The position numbers were made by a program, and so were the translations under genes. A stretch of DNA of 56,929 bases from Corynebacterium otitidis ATCC 51513 (lineage in GTDB: Bacteria > Actinomycetota > Actinomycetes > Mycobacteriales > Mycobacteriaceae). Positions 28,169 to 36,258 of the stretch are shown here, piece by piece; the first letter of the stretch is position 1, and every line of letters starts with the position of its first letter. The stretch lies in contig NZ_JH815192.1 of the NCBI RefSeq assembly GCF_000296405.1, positions 570,048 to 626,976 on the forward strand, given 5' to 3'. The notes under the pieces were generated by a model. It saw only the letters and a program-made list of their open reading frames with translations. It had not been told where the DNA came from and did not search any database.

Positions 28169-30157
28169 ATGACTAGCCAGCCGAGCCGCCCCACCCTCGT
28201 CATCGTCGGCGGGGGGCCACGCGGCATCTCCGTTCTCGAGCGCGTCTCCGCGGGGCTCGCCGGCCTTGAGGCGACCGTGCACCTCATCGACGACGTGCAG
28301 CCCGGCGCGGGCCGGGTGTGGCGCACCGACCAGACCCACACCCTGTGCATGAACACGCTCGCCGGCGCGGTCACCCTCTTCACCGAGCCCGGCTCGACGA
28401 CCACCCAGCCGGTCGTCGAGGGCCCCACCATGCACGAGTGGATCCGGCTCATCCGCGAGGAGTTCGACGTCGCCCACCTGCCCGGCGGGGAGCGGGAGAC
28501 CACCGCCGACATCCCCGAGGCGCACCGCGAGACGTTCGCCCGCCAGCCCGTCGACCCGACAGTCGTCGAGGACTACCGCGAGGAGATCGCCCGCACCGAG
28601 GACTACTCGAACCCCTCGCGCGGGCTCTACGGCGACTACCTGCGCTGGGTCTTCGAGCTCACCGCGGGCCACCTCGACCCGGAGCTTGAGCTCCACGTCC
28701 ACACCGACCGCGTCGTCGCCGTCGAGGAGCGAGGCGAGCGCGACGTCGTGCGGCTCGCCGGCGGCGGGGAAATCACCGCCGACGCGGTGGTGCTCGCCCA
28801 GGGCTGGCTCACGCCCGCCGCGAACCCCGAGGAGGATCACCTCGGGCGCGCCGCCGAGTCCGGGCAGGCGACGTGGGTCCGCCCCGGCAACCCCATCGAC
28901 CAGGGCTTCGAGGCGGTGTCCGCCGGGGAGACGGTCCTCGTCCGGGGGCTCGGCATGGGCTTCTTCGACGCCGTCACGCTTCTTACCGTGGGCCGCGGCG
29001 GGCGCCACGTCGAGGACGAGTCCTCGCCCGCGGGGCTGCGCTACGAGCCCTCGGGCCGGGAGCCGCGCATCGTCGCCGGCTCGCGGCGCGGCTACCCCTT
29101 CCTCCCGAAATCCGACTACCGCTCCCTGCCGCCCAACGCGGAGATGCCCCGCCTGAAGCGCGTCATCGAGGAGCTCTCCGGCGCGGGCCGCGGGGAGATC
29201 GACTTCACCACCCAGGTATGGCCCGCGATCCTGCGCGACGCGCTCGCCGCGTTCGTCGAGCGCCTCGCGGAGCTCGACCCGGGGGCGCTTAACGCCCCGC
29301 TCGCGGAGGTCGTCGCCGACATCGACTCGCTGCCCCTCGAGGAGCTCCGCGGCAGGCTGCGCGGGCACCTCGCCGACCCGGGCTCGGAGTTCTGGCCGGC
29401 CGACTGGTTCGAGCCGCTCTCCGGGTTCACCGGCACCGTCGAGGAGATCACCGACCAGGTCGCTAAGTGGCTCGCCCGCGACATCGACGAGGCGGCCAAG
29501 GGCCGCGACTCGGCGCTCAAGGCGGGCCTGTGGTCGATCTCCTCGGCCCGCAAGCCCGCCGCGATCCTCGGCGAGGACGGCCGCTACACCGCCGAGTCGC
29601 GCCGCGGCAGCTTCCACTCCTTCATGGCGCTCGGCGGGATGGTCGGCTCCGGGCCGCCGCTCTTCCGCTCCCGTGAGCTCCTCGCCCTCGTCGAGGCGGG
29701 CATCGTCGGCTTCGTCGGCGCCGGCACCCGCCTCAAGGCCACCGGCGACGGCTTCGCGCTCGGCAGCGACACCCTCCCCGAGGGCGAGACGGTCTCCTCG
29801 ACGACCCTCGTCGACGCGTGGCTCCACCAGCCCTCCATCGCCCACCCCGGCGACCCGCTCACCGAGGGGCTCGTCGAGTCGGGCCGGGTGCGGCCCTTCG
29901 CCCACCCCGCCTCCGACGGCCGGGCGCTGCCGGGCTCCTCGCCTGAGGTCGAGGGAGTCACGAGGCGCGTCGTGCGCGCCGACGGGACGCTCGACCCGAG
30001 GCTCCACCTGCTCGGCATCCCCACCTCGGACCAGTGGGCGGACACGACGATCTCCCCGTTCCCGGGCACGGATCCGAAGTTCCTTCGGGAGACCGACGCC
30101 GCCGCCACCAGCGCGCTCGACGTGCTGCGCGCGGCCGCCGATAGGGCCGAAGACTAG
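28169..30157 (+). CDS. FAD/NAD(P)-binding protein (NAD_binding_9 family)
   Basis: 662 residues from ATG 28169. The N-terminal dinucleotide motif is VIVGGGPRGI (Gly14-Gly19), followed by VHLIDDVQPGAGRVW and the Asn/Thr-rich TLCMNTLAG, as in the family of large FAD/NAD(P) proteins related to N-hydroxylating flavoproteins. A second motif, VLVRGLGMGFFDAVTLLTVGRGG, fits an NAD(P) site. No membrane or signal segment. The reaction is not known. Divergent promoter with the ABC/AhpD operon and a shared McbR-like site suggest it oxidises or activates the same imported compound, perhaps a sulfur source. No good ribosome site is seen. Confidence 0.85.
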   Translation: MTSQPSRPTLVIVGGGPRGISVLERVSAGLAGLEATVHLIDDVQPGAGRVWRTDQTHTLCMNTLAGAVTLFTEPGSTTTQPVVEGPTMHEWIRLIREEFDVAHLPGGERETTADIPEAHRETFARQPVDPTVVEDYREEIARTEDYSNPSRGLYGDYLRWVFELTAGHLDPELELHVHTDRVVAVEERGERDVVRLAGGGEITADAVVLAQGWLTPAANPEEDHLGRAAESGQATWVRPGNPIDQGFEAVSAGETVLVRGLGMGFFDAVTLLTVGRGGRHVEDESSPAGLRYEPSGREPRIVAGSRRGYPFLPKSDYRSLPPNAEMPRLKRVIEELSGAGRGEIDFTTQVWPAILRDALAAFVERLAELDPGALNAPLAEVVADIDSLPLEELRGRLRGHLADPGSEFWPADWFEPLSGFTGTVEEITDQVAKWLARDIDEAAKGRDSALKAGLWSISSARKPAAILGEDGRYTAESRRGSFHSFMALGGMVGSGPPLFRSRELLALVEAGIVGFVGAGTRLKATGDGFALGSDTLPEGETVSSTTLVDAWLHQPSIAHPGDPLTEGLVESGRVRPFAHPASDGRALPGSSPEVEGVTRRVVRADGTLDPRLHLLGIPTSDQWADTTISPFPGTDPKFLRETDAAATSALDVLRAAADRAED

Positions 30158-30192
30158 GTGCCTCGGGCCGGGCGGCGCGGGACGGTTGTCGG

Positions 30193-31455
30193 CTAGGCGC
30201 GCAGCCGGGTGGCGGAGCCCACCCGGTTGAGGGCCTGCTCCACGTCGGCGAGCAGGTCCTCGAGGTTCTCGATGCCGACGCTGAGGCGCACAAGGCCGGG
30301 CCCGATCTCGAGCGGCGAGTTCGCCGCCGACTGGTGCGTCATACGGGCGGGGTGCTCGAGGAGCGACTCCACCCCGCCGAGGGACTCCGCCAAACAGAAC
30401 AGCCGCGTTGAGCGACAGAACTCCAGGGCGGCTTCCTCGCCGCCGGCGAGCTCGATGGAGATCATCCCGCCGAAGTCCGCCATCTGCCGCTCGGCGACCT
30501 CGTGGCCCGGGTGGGACTCGAGCCCCGGGTAGTGCACGGTCGCGACCTCCGGGCGGGAGGCGAAGTACTCCGCGAGCGCCCGGGCGTTGTGGCTGTGGCG
30601 GTCCATCCGCACCCCGAGGGTCTTGATGCCCCGGTACGCGAGGTACGCCTCGAACGGGGAGGGCACCGCACCCACCCCGCCCTGGAGGAAGAGCAGCTTC
30701 TCGTCGAGCGCCTCGTCGCTGGTGACCACGAGCCCGCCGAGCACGTCCGAGTGGCCGCCTAAGTACTTCGTCGCGGAGTGCACGACGACGTCCGCGCCGA
30801 ACTCCAGGGGCCGCTGCAGATACGGGGTGGCGAAGGTGTTGTCCACGACGACGGCGGCGCCGCTGCCCCGCGCGGCCGCGACGACCGCCTGGATGTCCGT
30901 CACCGCGAGCAGCGGGTTGCTCGGCGTCTCGAGCCAGACGACCCTCGTGTCCTCCTCGATCGCGGCCTTCACCTGCGCGGCGTCGGCGGTGTCGACGACG
31001 CTGTAGCGCACGCCCCAGTCCTTGAGCGACGTGTCGAGCAGCCGGAACGTGCCGCCGTAGACGTCGTTGCCCAAGACCACGTGCCCGCCGGGGCGGAGCA
31101 GCGCGCGCAGCAGCGTGTCGGTCGCGGCCATCCCGGAGGCGAACGCCCGGGCAAAAAGGCCGCCCTCGAGGCGGGCGACAACCTGCTCGAGGGCGGTGAC
31201 TGTGGGGTTTCCGACGCGGGCATACTCGTAGCCGCCCCGCAGACAGGCGACGTCGTCCTGCGCGTACGTCGTCGACGCGTAGATGGGCACGTTGATCGCC
31301 CCGGTCTGCCCGTCCGGGCGGTAGCCCGCGTGGATCGCCGCCGTGTCGAAGCCCTGCGGCGTGGCCCGGGCCTGAAGCGCCTGGTCGAGTGCCGCGACCC
31401 GACGCGCGGCGGTGCCGGCGTCGGCGCGGTTTCCGTGCTGGGAGTGATCGGTCAT
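30193..31455 (-). CDS. metB: Cystathionine gamma-synthase (MetB)
   Basis: 420 residues from ATG 31455 (GAGGACACCGCTT upstream). The Cys/Met-metabolism PLP family is clear: GFDTAAIHAGY, NVPIYASTTYAQ, YEYARVGNPT, FASGMAATDTLL, VVVDNTFATPYLQRPLEFGADVVVHSATKYLGGHSD (the Lys of SATKYLGG carries PLP) and LAESLGGVESLLEHPARMTHQS. It makes cystathionine from O-acetyl/succinyl-homoserine and cysteine in methionine synthesis. A ~35-residue N-terminal extension is longer than in the C. glutamicum enzyme as I recall it. Convergent with the FAD/NAD(P) gene; a weak McbR-like site lies about 100 bases upstream. Confidence 0.92.
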   Translation of the reverse strand: MTDHSQHGNRADAGTAARRVAALDQALQARATPQGFDTAAIHAGYRPDGQTGAINVPIYASTTYAQDDVACLRGGYEYARVGNPTVTALEQVVARLEGGLFARAFASGMAATDTLLRALLRPGGHVVLGNDVYGGTFRLLDTSLKDWGVRYSVVDTADAAQVKAAIEEDTRVVWLETPSNPLLAVTDIQAVVAAARGSGAAVVVDNTFATPYLQRPLEFGADVVVHSATKYLGGHSDVLGGLVVTSDEALDEKLLFLQGGVGAVPSPFEAYLAYRGIKTLGVRMDRHSHNARALAEYFASRPEVATVHYPGLESHPGHEVAERQMADFGGMISIELAGGEEAALEFCRSTRLFCLAESLGGVESLLEHPARMTHQSAANSPLEIGPGLVRLSVGIENLEDLLADVEQALNRVGSATRLRA

Positions 31456-31556
31456 AAGCGGTGTCCTCAAATAGAAGAAGTCGTCGTCGGCCCTACTCGG
31501 CGGGCCGCCTCGTGCCTGCTCCCCGCCCGATTCCGGCGGGGCGTTAGCCCGCATAG

Positions 31557-31572
31557 TAGACCAAGCGGTTCA
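31557..31572. promoter_or_regulatory. Weak McbR-like site upstream of metB
   Basis: TAGAC-CAAGCG-GTTCA matches 8 of 10 fixed bases of TAGAC-N6-GTCTA. It lies in the only gap between metB and the divergent permease. metB is an established McbR target in C. glutamicum, which makes a functional site plausible. Confidence 0.45.
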
Positions 31573-31726
31573 CTTTGAGTGGGGTTTAGTTTCACCGCCC
31601 CCGCCGCTCGCCCCCGGGGCGGGCTAGCTCACCTGCGCCGCTAGAGTGTGATGTGCCCGAACGCCGCCCGGCCGGCCGCCGGCGCGGCCACCTCTCCCCG
31701 CGCGGGCAAGCAAGGAGGACTCCACA

Positions 31727-33136
31727 ATGACGCCACGCGGCGCCGCCGCGCCCCCGCGCCAGGCGCGGGGGCTGAAAACCAGGCATCTCAACTTCATCGC
31801 GCTCGGCTCCGCGATCGGCACGGGGCTGTTCTACGGCTCCGCGGAGGCCATCCAGGCCGCCGGCCCCGCGGTGCTGCTCGTCTACCTGCTCGCCGGCGCG
31901 GTGGTCTACCTCATGCTCCGCGCGCTCGGGGAGATGAGCGTGCGCCACCCGATCTCGGGCTCGTTCTCCGCGTACACCCGCCACTACCTGGGCCCGTGGT
32001 CGGGCTACATCACCGGCTGGATGTACGCCTTCGAGATGCTCATCGTGTGCCTCGCTGACCTCACAGCGATCGCGATCTACATGCGCTTCTGGTTCCCCGA
32101 CACCCCGCAGTGGGTGTGGGTGGCGGTCACGCTGCTCGTCGTGGGCGCCGCGAACCTCGCCTCGGTGCGGTGGTTCGGCGAGCTCGAGTTCGCGTTCACG
32201 ATCGTCAAGGTCACCGCGGTGATCGGGATGATCCTCGGCGGCGCGGCGATCCTCGCGTTCAACCTCGGCACCAACCCGGAGCAGACGGGCATCGACAACC
32301 TGTGGAACGACGGGGGCTTCTTCCCCAACGGGATCGGCGGGATGATCTCCGCGTTCATCCTCGTGCTCTTCGCGTTCGGCGGCACGGAGATCATCGGCGT
32401 CGCCGGCGCCGAGGCCGAGGACCCCGACCGGGCTATCCCCAAGGCGATCAACACGGTGCCGCTGCGCATCCTGCTGTTCTACGTGGGCTCGATCCTCGTC
32501 ATCCTCATGCTCAACCCGTGGCGCACCGTCGACGGCGAGGAGTCCCCGTTCGTGCAGATCTTCTCGCAGCTCGGCGTGGACTGGGCGGCGGCGCTGCTCA
32601 ACGTCGTGGTGATCTCCGCGGCGCTCTCCGCGATCAACTCGGACCTCTTCGGCGCCGGCCGGGTGCTCGCCGGCATGGCCAGGGAGCGCCTCGCGCCGAA
32701 GCCGCTGGCGCGCACCTCGAAGGCGGGGGTGCCGGTCTTCACCGTCGGCGCGCTCATCGGGATCCTCGTCATCGGCGTCGTCCTCAACGCCGCGCTGCCC
32801 GACCGGGTCTTCACCCTGGTCGCTGCGCTCGCGACGTTCGCGACGGTCTTCGTGTGGCTGATGATTCTCCTCGCCCACGTCGCCTCGCGGCGCGGGATGA
32901 GCAAGGAAGAGCAGAGAAACCTCGGCTTCCCGGTGCCGCTGTGGCCCTACGGGCAGTACTTCGCGATCGCGTTCATCGTCTTCACCTTCGGGATCATGAT
33001 CGCCGAGCCGCAGTACTGGACCGCGCTCGCCGCCGGGGTGATCTTCTTCGCGGCGATGAGCATCATCTACGCGATCGCCCGCCGCCGCGGCGCGCGCGCC
33101 GACGAGCCCGCCGAGGGCCTCCAGGGAGGCGAGTAG
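31727..33136 (+). CDS. Amino acid permease (APC superfamily)
   Basis: 469 residues from ATG 31727 with AAGGAGGACTCCACA directly upstream. The first helix carries the APC substrate motif LGSAIGTGLFYGSAEAI (about residues 25-41), and LVYLLAGAVVYLMLRALGEM and RHPISGSFSAYTRHYLGPWSGYITGW follow, typical of the AAT group (proton-coupled uptake of aromatic, branched or other neutral amino acids). About 12 membrane helices. Divergent from metB; specificity cannot be read. Confidence 0.92.
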   Translation: MTPRGAAAPPRQARGLKTRHLNFIALGSAIGTGLFYGSAEAIQAAGPAVLLVYLLAGAVVYLMLRALGEMSVRHPISGSFSAYTRHYLGPWSGYITGWMYAFEMLIVCLADLTAIAIYMRFWFPDTPQWVWVAVTLLVVGAANLASVRWFGELEFAFTIVKVTAVIGMILGGAAILAFNLGTNPEQTGIDNLWNDGGFFPNGIGGMISAFILVLFAFGGTEIIGVAGAEAEDPDRAIPKAINTVPLRILLFYVGSILVILMLNPWRTVDGEESPFVQIFSQLGVDWAAALLNVVVISAALSAINSDLFGAGRVLAGMARERLAPKPLARTSKAGVPVFTVGALIGILVIGVVLNAALPDRVFTLVAALATFATVFVWLMILLAHVASRRGMSKEEQRNLGFPVPLWPYGQYFAIAFIVFTFGIMIAEPQYWTALAAGVIFFAAMSIIYAIARRRGARADEPAEGLQGGE

Positions 33137-33193
33137 CGCTCCCCCGCGGCGGGCCCGGGCCCGGATCCCGCCTGCCGCGAAAGAGAACAGACG

Positions 33194-33240
33194 ACCGGCG
33201 CCCTGCCGGGCGGCGATACTGCCGCCGGCGGGGCGCCGGT
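33194..33240. terminator. Terminator hairpin between convergent permease and MscS genes
   Basis: A ~20-bp stem (33194-33214 with 33221-33240, one bulge and one G-U pair) has loop GATACT. A second 7-bp hairpin follows at 33249-33271. Both lie between stops at 33136 and 33321. Confidence 0.65.
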
Positions 33241-33320
33241 GTCTGCAAGGCCCCGAAGCGTCCCCGGGGCCGCGCGCTGTCCGCCCCTAGGCCGGCGAGG
33301 CCGCGGAGCGGCGGGAGGCG

Positions 33321-34373
33321 CTAGTCGTTGTCCTCCGCGGCGTGCGCGCCGGTCGACTGCGCCTCGTCGGGCTCGTCGAGCACCGCCGGGCGCTGCACGC
33401 CGATGCCGTTCGGGTACGGCGTAGTGATGCCTGCCTCGTTGAGGGCCTTGAGGATCCGGATGTGGAGGTAGCGCTCCACGTCCCAGTGGCTGCCGGGCAG
33501 CGTCTTGATCGAGATGCGGTACGAGATGTGGTCGGTCTCGAAGATGGAGACGCCCTGCATGTTCGGCTCGCCGAGCACGATGTCCTTGATGGGCTCGTCC
33601 TGCATGCCGCGCTTGATGGCGTCGAGGATGACGTCGCGCGCCCGGTCCGGGTCGTTGTTGAGGCTCACCGGGATCTGCAGGCGGGTGATCGAGAAGTCGT
33701 CGGTGTGGTTGCCCACGCGCAAGATCTCGCCGTTGCGGACGTACCAGACAACCCCGTCGATGTCGCGCAGCGTCGTCAGGCGCAGCGAGATATCCTCCAC
33801 GTCGCCGATGATGTCGCCGCCGACGTCGATGGTGTCGCCCACGCCGAACTGGTCCTCGACGAGCATGAACACGCCGCTCAAGAAGTCGCGAACGACCTCC
33901 TGCGCGCCGAAGCCGATCGCGATGCCGGCGACGCCGGCGGACGCGAGGATCGGGCTGATGTTGAGCCCGAGGTTCTCGAGGATCATGAGCGTCGCGAGCG
34001 TCCACACGACGATCGCGACCGTCGACTTCCCCACCGACGCGAGGGTCTTCACGCGCGCGGCGCGGCGTGTGGCCTGCAGCTCGTCGGCCTTCTCCTTCGA
34101 GTCGGTCAGCGCGATCGCCGAGCGGGCCCGGCGGCCGTGGACCTTCTTCTTCGTGTTGGCCATGTTGTGCTGCGCGAACTTGTTGATGATGCGGCGCAGC
34201 ACCAACTGCAAAACGGTCGCGACGAGCAGGATGATCGCGATGCGCACCGGACGCTCCACGAGCCAGTCCTGGACCTCGGGGCGCTCCCAGAAGCTCACCG
34301 CCTCGTTGGCGATCTGGTCGAGCGTCGGCGAATCTTGAGCGAGCAGTGCGGTCGGGCTTCCTCCACTAACCAT
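33321..34373 (-). CDS. MscS-family mechanosensitive ion channel
   Basis: 350 residues from ATG 34373; the frame extends to 34514 but only with Arg/Gly-rich residues antisense to the globin leader. Three membrane helices: about 40-58 (VRIAIILLVATVLQLVLRR), 115-138 and the pore helix about 148-178 (ASAGVAGIAIGFGAQEVVRDFLSGVFMLVEDQF in parts). A cytoplasmic beta domain (GDTIDVGGDIIGDVEDISLR) and a C-terminal alpha/beta domain follow. It opens on membrane tension during osmotic downshock. It lacks the extra C-terminal helix of the glutamate-exporting MscCG. Confidence 0.9.
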   Translation of the reverse strand: MVSGGSPTALLAQDSPTLDQIANEAVSFWERPEVQDWLVERPVRIAIILLVATVLQLVLRRIINKFAQHNMANTKKKVHGRRARSAIALTDSKEKADELQATRRAARVKTLASVGKSTVAIVVWTLATLMILENLGLNISPILASAGVAGIAIGFGAQEVVRDFLSGVFMLVEDQFGVGDTIDVGGDIIGDVEDISLRLTTLRDIDGVVWYVRNGEILRVGNHTDDFSITRLQIPVSLNNDPDRARDVILDAIKRGMQDEPIKDIVLGEPNMQGVSIFETDHISYRISIKTLPGSHWDVERYLHIRILKALNEAGITTPYPNGIGVQRPAVLDEPDEAQSTGAHAAEDND

Positions 34374-34461
34374 GACCGCCCATGGTAACCAGCCCCTCCG
34401 GGCCGCGCGAGGAACCCGGCCCCGCCGGGGCCTGCCCCACCCGCGGGTAGGATTGGGGGCC

Positions 34462-34893
34462 ATGTCGCCCGCCCCGTTGCCGAACCCCACCCCAGGCCCC
34501 CAGCCCGCGGACAACTTCTACGAGGCGGTCGGCGGGCACGAGACCTTCGAGAAGATCGTCGGGGGCTTCTACCGCCGCGTGCCCGACGACGACATCCTCG
34601 GGCCGATGTATCCCGAGGACGACCTCGAGGGCGCGCGCTGGCGGCTCACCGCGTTTCTCGAGCAGTACTGGGGCGGGCCGAAAACCTACTCGGAGGTCCG
34701 CGGCCACCCCAGGCTGCGGATGCGCCACCAGCCCTTCCCCGTCGACCGGGCCGCGGCGCAGCGTTGGCTGGACCTCATGGGCGCCTCCCTCGACGAGATC
34801 GACGAGGAGACCCTGCCCGAGGAGTACCGGGCCGCGATCTGGAACCACATGCGCCAGGTCGCCGCGATGCTCATCAACACCCCGGACCGCTAA
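34462..34893 (+). CDS. glbO: Group II truncated hemoglobin (GlbO)
   Basis: 143 residues from ATG 34462 (GGATTGGGGGCC upstream). Very close to mycobacterial GlbO: YPEDDLEGARWRL, FLEQYWGGPKTYSE and RGHPRLRMRHQPF. Heme ligands and pocket: proximal His89, B10 Tyr37 and G8 Trp102, the trio typical of group II globins. Binds O2/NO; proposed roles are NO detoxification or oxygen delivery to the respiratory chain, which fits the CtaG-type gene nearby. Opposite strand to the MscS channel, with which it shares a short divergent region. Confidence 0.95.
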   Translation: MSPAPLPNPTPGPQPADNFYEAVGGHETFEKIVGGFYRRVPDDDILGPMYPEDDLEGARWRLTAFLEQYWGGPKTYSEVRGHPRLRMRHQPFPVDRAAAQRWLDLMGASLDEIDEETLPEEYRAAIWNHMRQVAAMLINTPDR

Positions 34894-34956
34894 GCCTCAG
34901 GCCGCGGCGCGCGGCCGTCCTAGGCCATAGCCCGGGCCGCCCGGCCGCGCGGGTTT

Positions 34957-35610
34957 TTAGACGAGGGAGAGCCCCGTCGAGTGGTAGACCGTGCCGAACG
35001 GCGCGTCGATCCTGATCCACCGCCCCACCGTGGAGACCCGAAGGTAGCGGGGCACGTCCATGCCGGCCTTGAAGCCGGGGATGAGCCCCAGCGAGGTGCA
35101 CGTGAAGATCATCCGCATGGGGATCTTCGCCGTGCCCTCCTTCGACTCGACGGTGAGCACGTCCTGGTTCATGAGGCTCGCCGGCGGGCCCAACGGCCCG
35201 GAAAACTCGCGGGCTAAGCGCTGCCCCTCGTCCGCAAGCGAGCGCACCACCGCGACAGGCACGGTGTCGACGAGCCGAAAACCCGCCGCGGGCGGCAGCG
35301 CGCCCGGCCACGACGGGTCACACGCCGGGCCCAAAGCGAGCACCTCACCGGGGTGGTCCTCGCGGCCGGCGAGCGCCTCGCGGGCGTCGCGCACGCGCAC
35401 GACCGCGCCGTCGCGGCCCGCCGCGCCCCGAATCCGGCGGGAGGCGATCACCTCGAAGGGGGTGGTGGTGAACACGTCGACGGTGCCGTCGCCGTGGTCG
35501 CGCAGCCTGGCGAGCGCGCCCGCGTCGAGGCCCTCGGCGCGGGCGAGCAGCGCGAGCAGCCCGGGCGCGCCGCCCTCGAGTCGCAGGGTCTCCGGCTCCA
35601 CGGGTCCCAC
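34957..35610 (-). CDS. Conserved hypothetical protein
   Basis: 217 residues, GTG start 35610 (AAGGAGG lies just upstream; a GTG three codons later is equally possible). The N-terminal half is rich in Ala, Arg and Asp with VDVFTTTPFEVIASRRIRG; the C-terminal half holds SLMNQDVLTVESKEGTAKIPMRMIFTC in part, PGFKAGMDVPRYLRVSTVGRWIRID and a final YHSTGLSLV. No catalytic motif or membrane segment. I recall a hypothetical gene between glbO and the thioesterase in mycobacteria (Rv2474c), which may be its counterpart. Downstream of the thioesterase, 66 bases apart, probably the same transcript. Confidence 0.75.
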   Translation of the reverse strand: MGPVEPETLRLEGGAPGLLALLARAEGLDAGALARLRDHGDGTVDVFTTTPFEVIASRRIRGAAGRDGAVVRVRDAREALAGREDHPGEVLALGPACDPSWPGALPPAAGFRLVDTVPVAVVRSLADEGQRLAREFSGPLGPPASLMNQDVLTVESKEGTAKIPMRMIFTCTSLGLIPGFKAGMDVPRYLRVSTVGRWIRIDAPFGTVYHSTGLSLV

Positions 35611-35676
35611 CGACCTCCTTCTCGTCGTCGCTTCGGCCCCCGCCCGCCGCCGCGGCGGCCGGGGGCTTTTCGTGGT

Positions 35677-36150
35677 TTAGAGCTCCTGGCCCGCGCTGAT
35701 GAGGTTGAGGGCCGCCTTGTGGTCGTCCTGAAGCGGCACCGGGCGGCCCGACTCCAGGTCGACGACGACGAACACGGTCTCGACCTCGCAGGCGACCGTC
35801 CCGTCGGTGGTGACGATCTCCTGCTTCGTCGTGAACGACGTGTTGCCGATCCGGCTCACCCAGGTGCGCACCATGATGTACTGGTTGTCGTCCGGCTCGA
35901 CGGGGGCCAAGTAGTCGAGCTCCACGTGGCGGACGAACATCGGCGGGAAGTTCCCGTCCGCGCGCCCCAGCACGCGAACCGCGAAGTTCGTGCGCGCCTC
36001 CTGGCTGAGCTCGAGGTACTGGGCGTTGTTGAGGTGCCCGTAGCGGTCGAAGTCGTTCCAGCGCAGCTGCACCTTCGCGTGGTGCACGCCGTCCTTGACG
36101 TGGGTGGGCTCGCCCTCGCCCTGCGGGATCGGGGTGTCCTCGTGTGCCAT
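35677..36150 (-). CDS. Acyl-CoA thioesterase, 4HBT hot-dog family
   Basis: 157 residues from ATG 36150. The hot-dog signature is RWNDFDRYGHLNNAQYLELSQEAR in two overlapping parts; Asp33 is the likely catalytic residue as in 4-hydroxybenzoyl-CoA thioesterases. The rest (HVELDYLAPVEPDD, VSRIGNTSFTTKQEI) is typical of this family. It hydrolyses an acyl-CoA of unknown chain in the cytoplasm. Downstream of ettA on the same strand; AAAAGGAGG lies 13 bases before the start. Confidence 0.9.
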   Translation of the reverse strand: MAHEDTPIPQGEGEPTHVKDGVHHAKVQLRWNDFDRYGHLNNAQYLELSQEARTNFAVRVLGRADGNFPPMFVRHVELDYLAPVEPDDNQYIMVRTWVSRIGNTSFTTKQEIVTTDGTVACEVETVFVVVDLESGRPVPLQDDHKAALNLISAGQEL

Positions 36151-36215
36151 GCTCGCTAGAGCCTCCTTTTAAAAAAAGCCGTGTCAGTGTGTGTCCGTGC
36201 AAGCCCGCGCGCCGC

Positions 36216-36243
36216 GCCCCGGGGCGATTAAACGGCCCGGGGC
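36216..36243 (-). terminator. Hairpin after ettA
   Basis: GCCCCGGG (36216-36223) pairs with CCCGGGGC (36236-36243) around a loop with TTTAAT. It lies directly downstream of the ettA stop and upstream of the thioesterase. No U-run on the minus strand. Confidence 0.4.
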
Positions 36244-36258
36244 TTGAGGGGTCGGTTC

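Noticed and set aside
28145..30007. 620-residue minus-strand frame opposite the FAD/NAD(P) gene
   Set aside because: Antisense shadow with no ribosome site and no recognisable motif.
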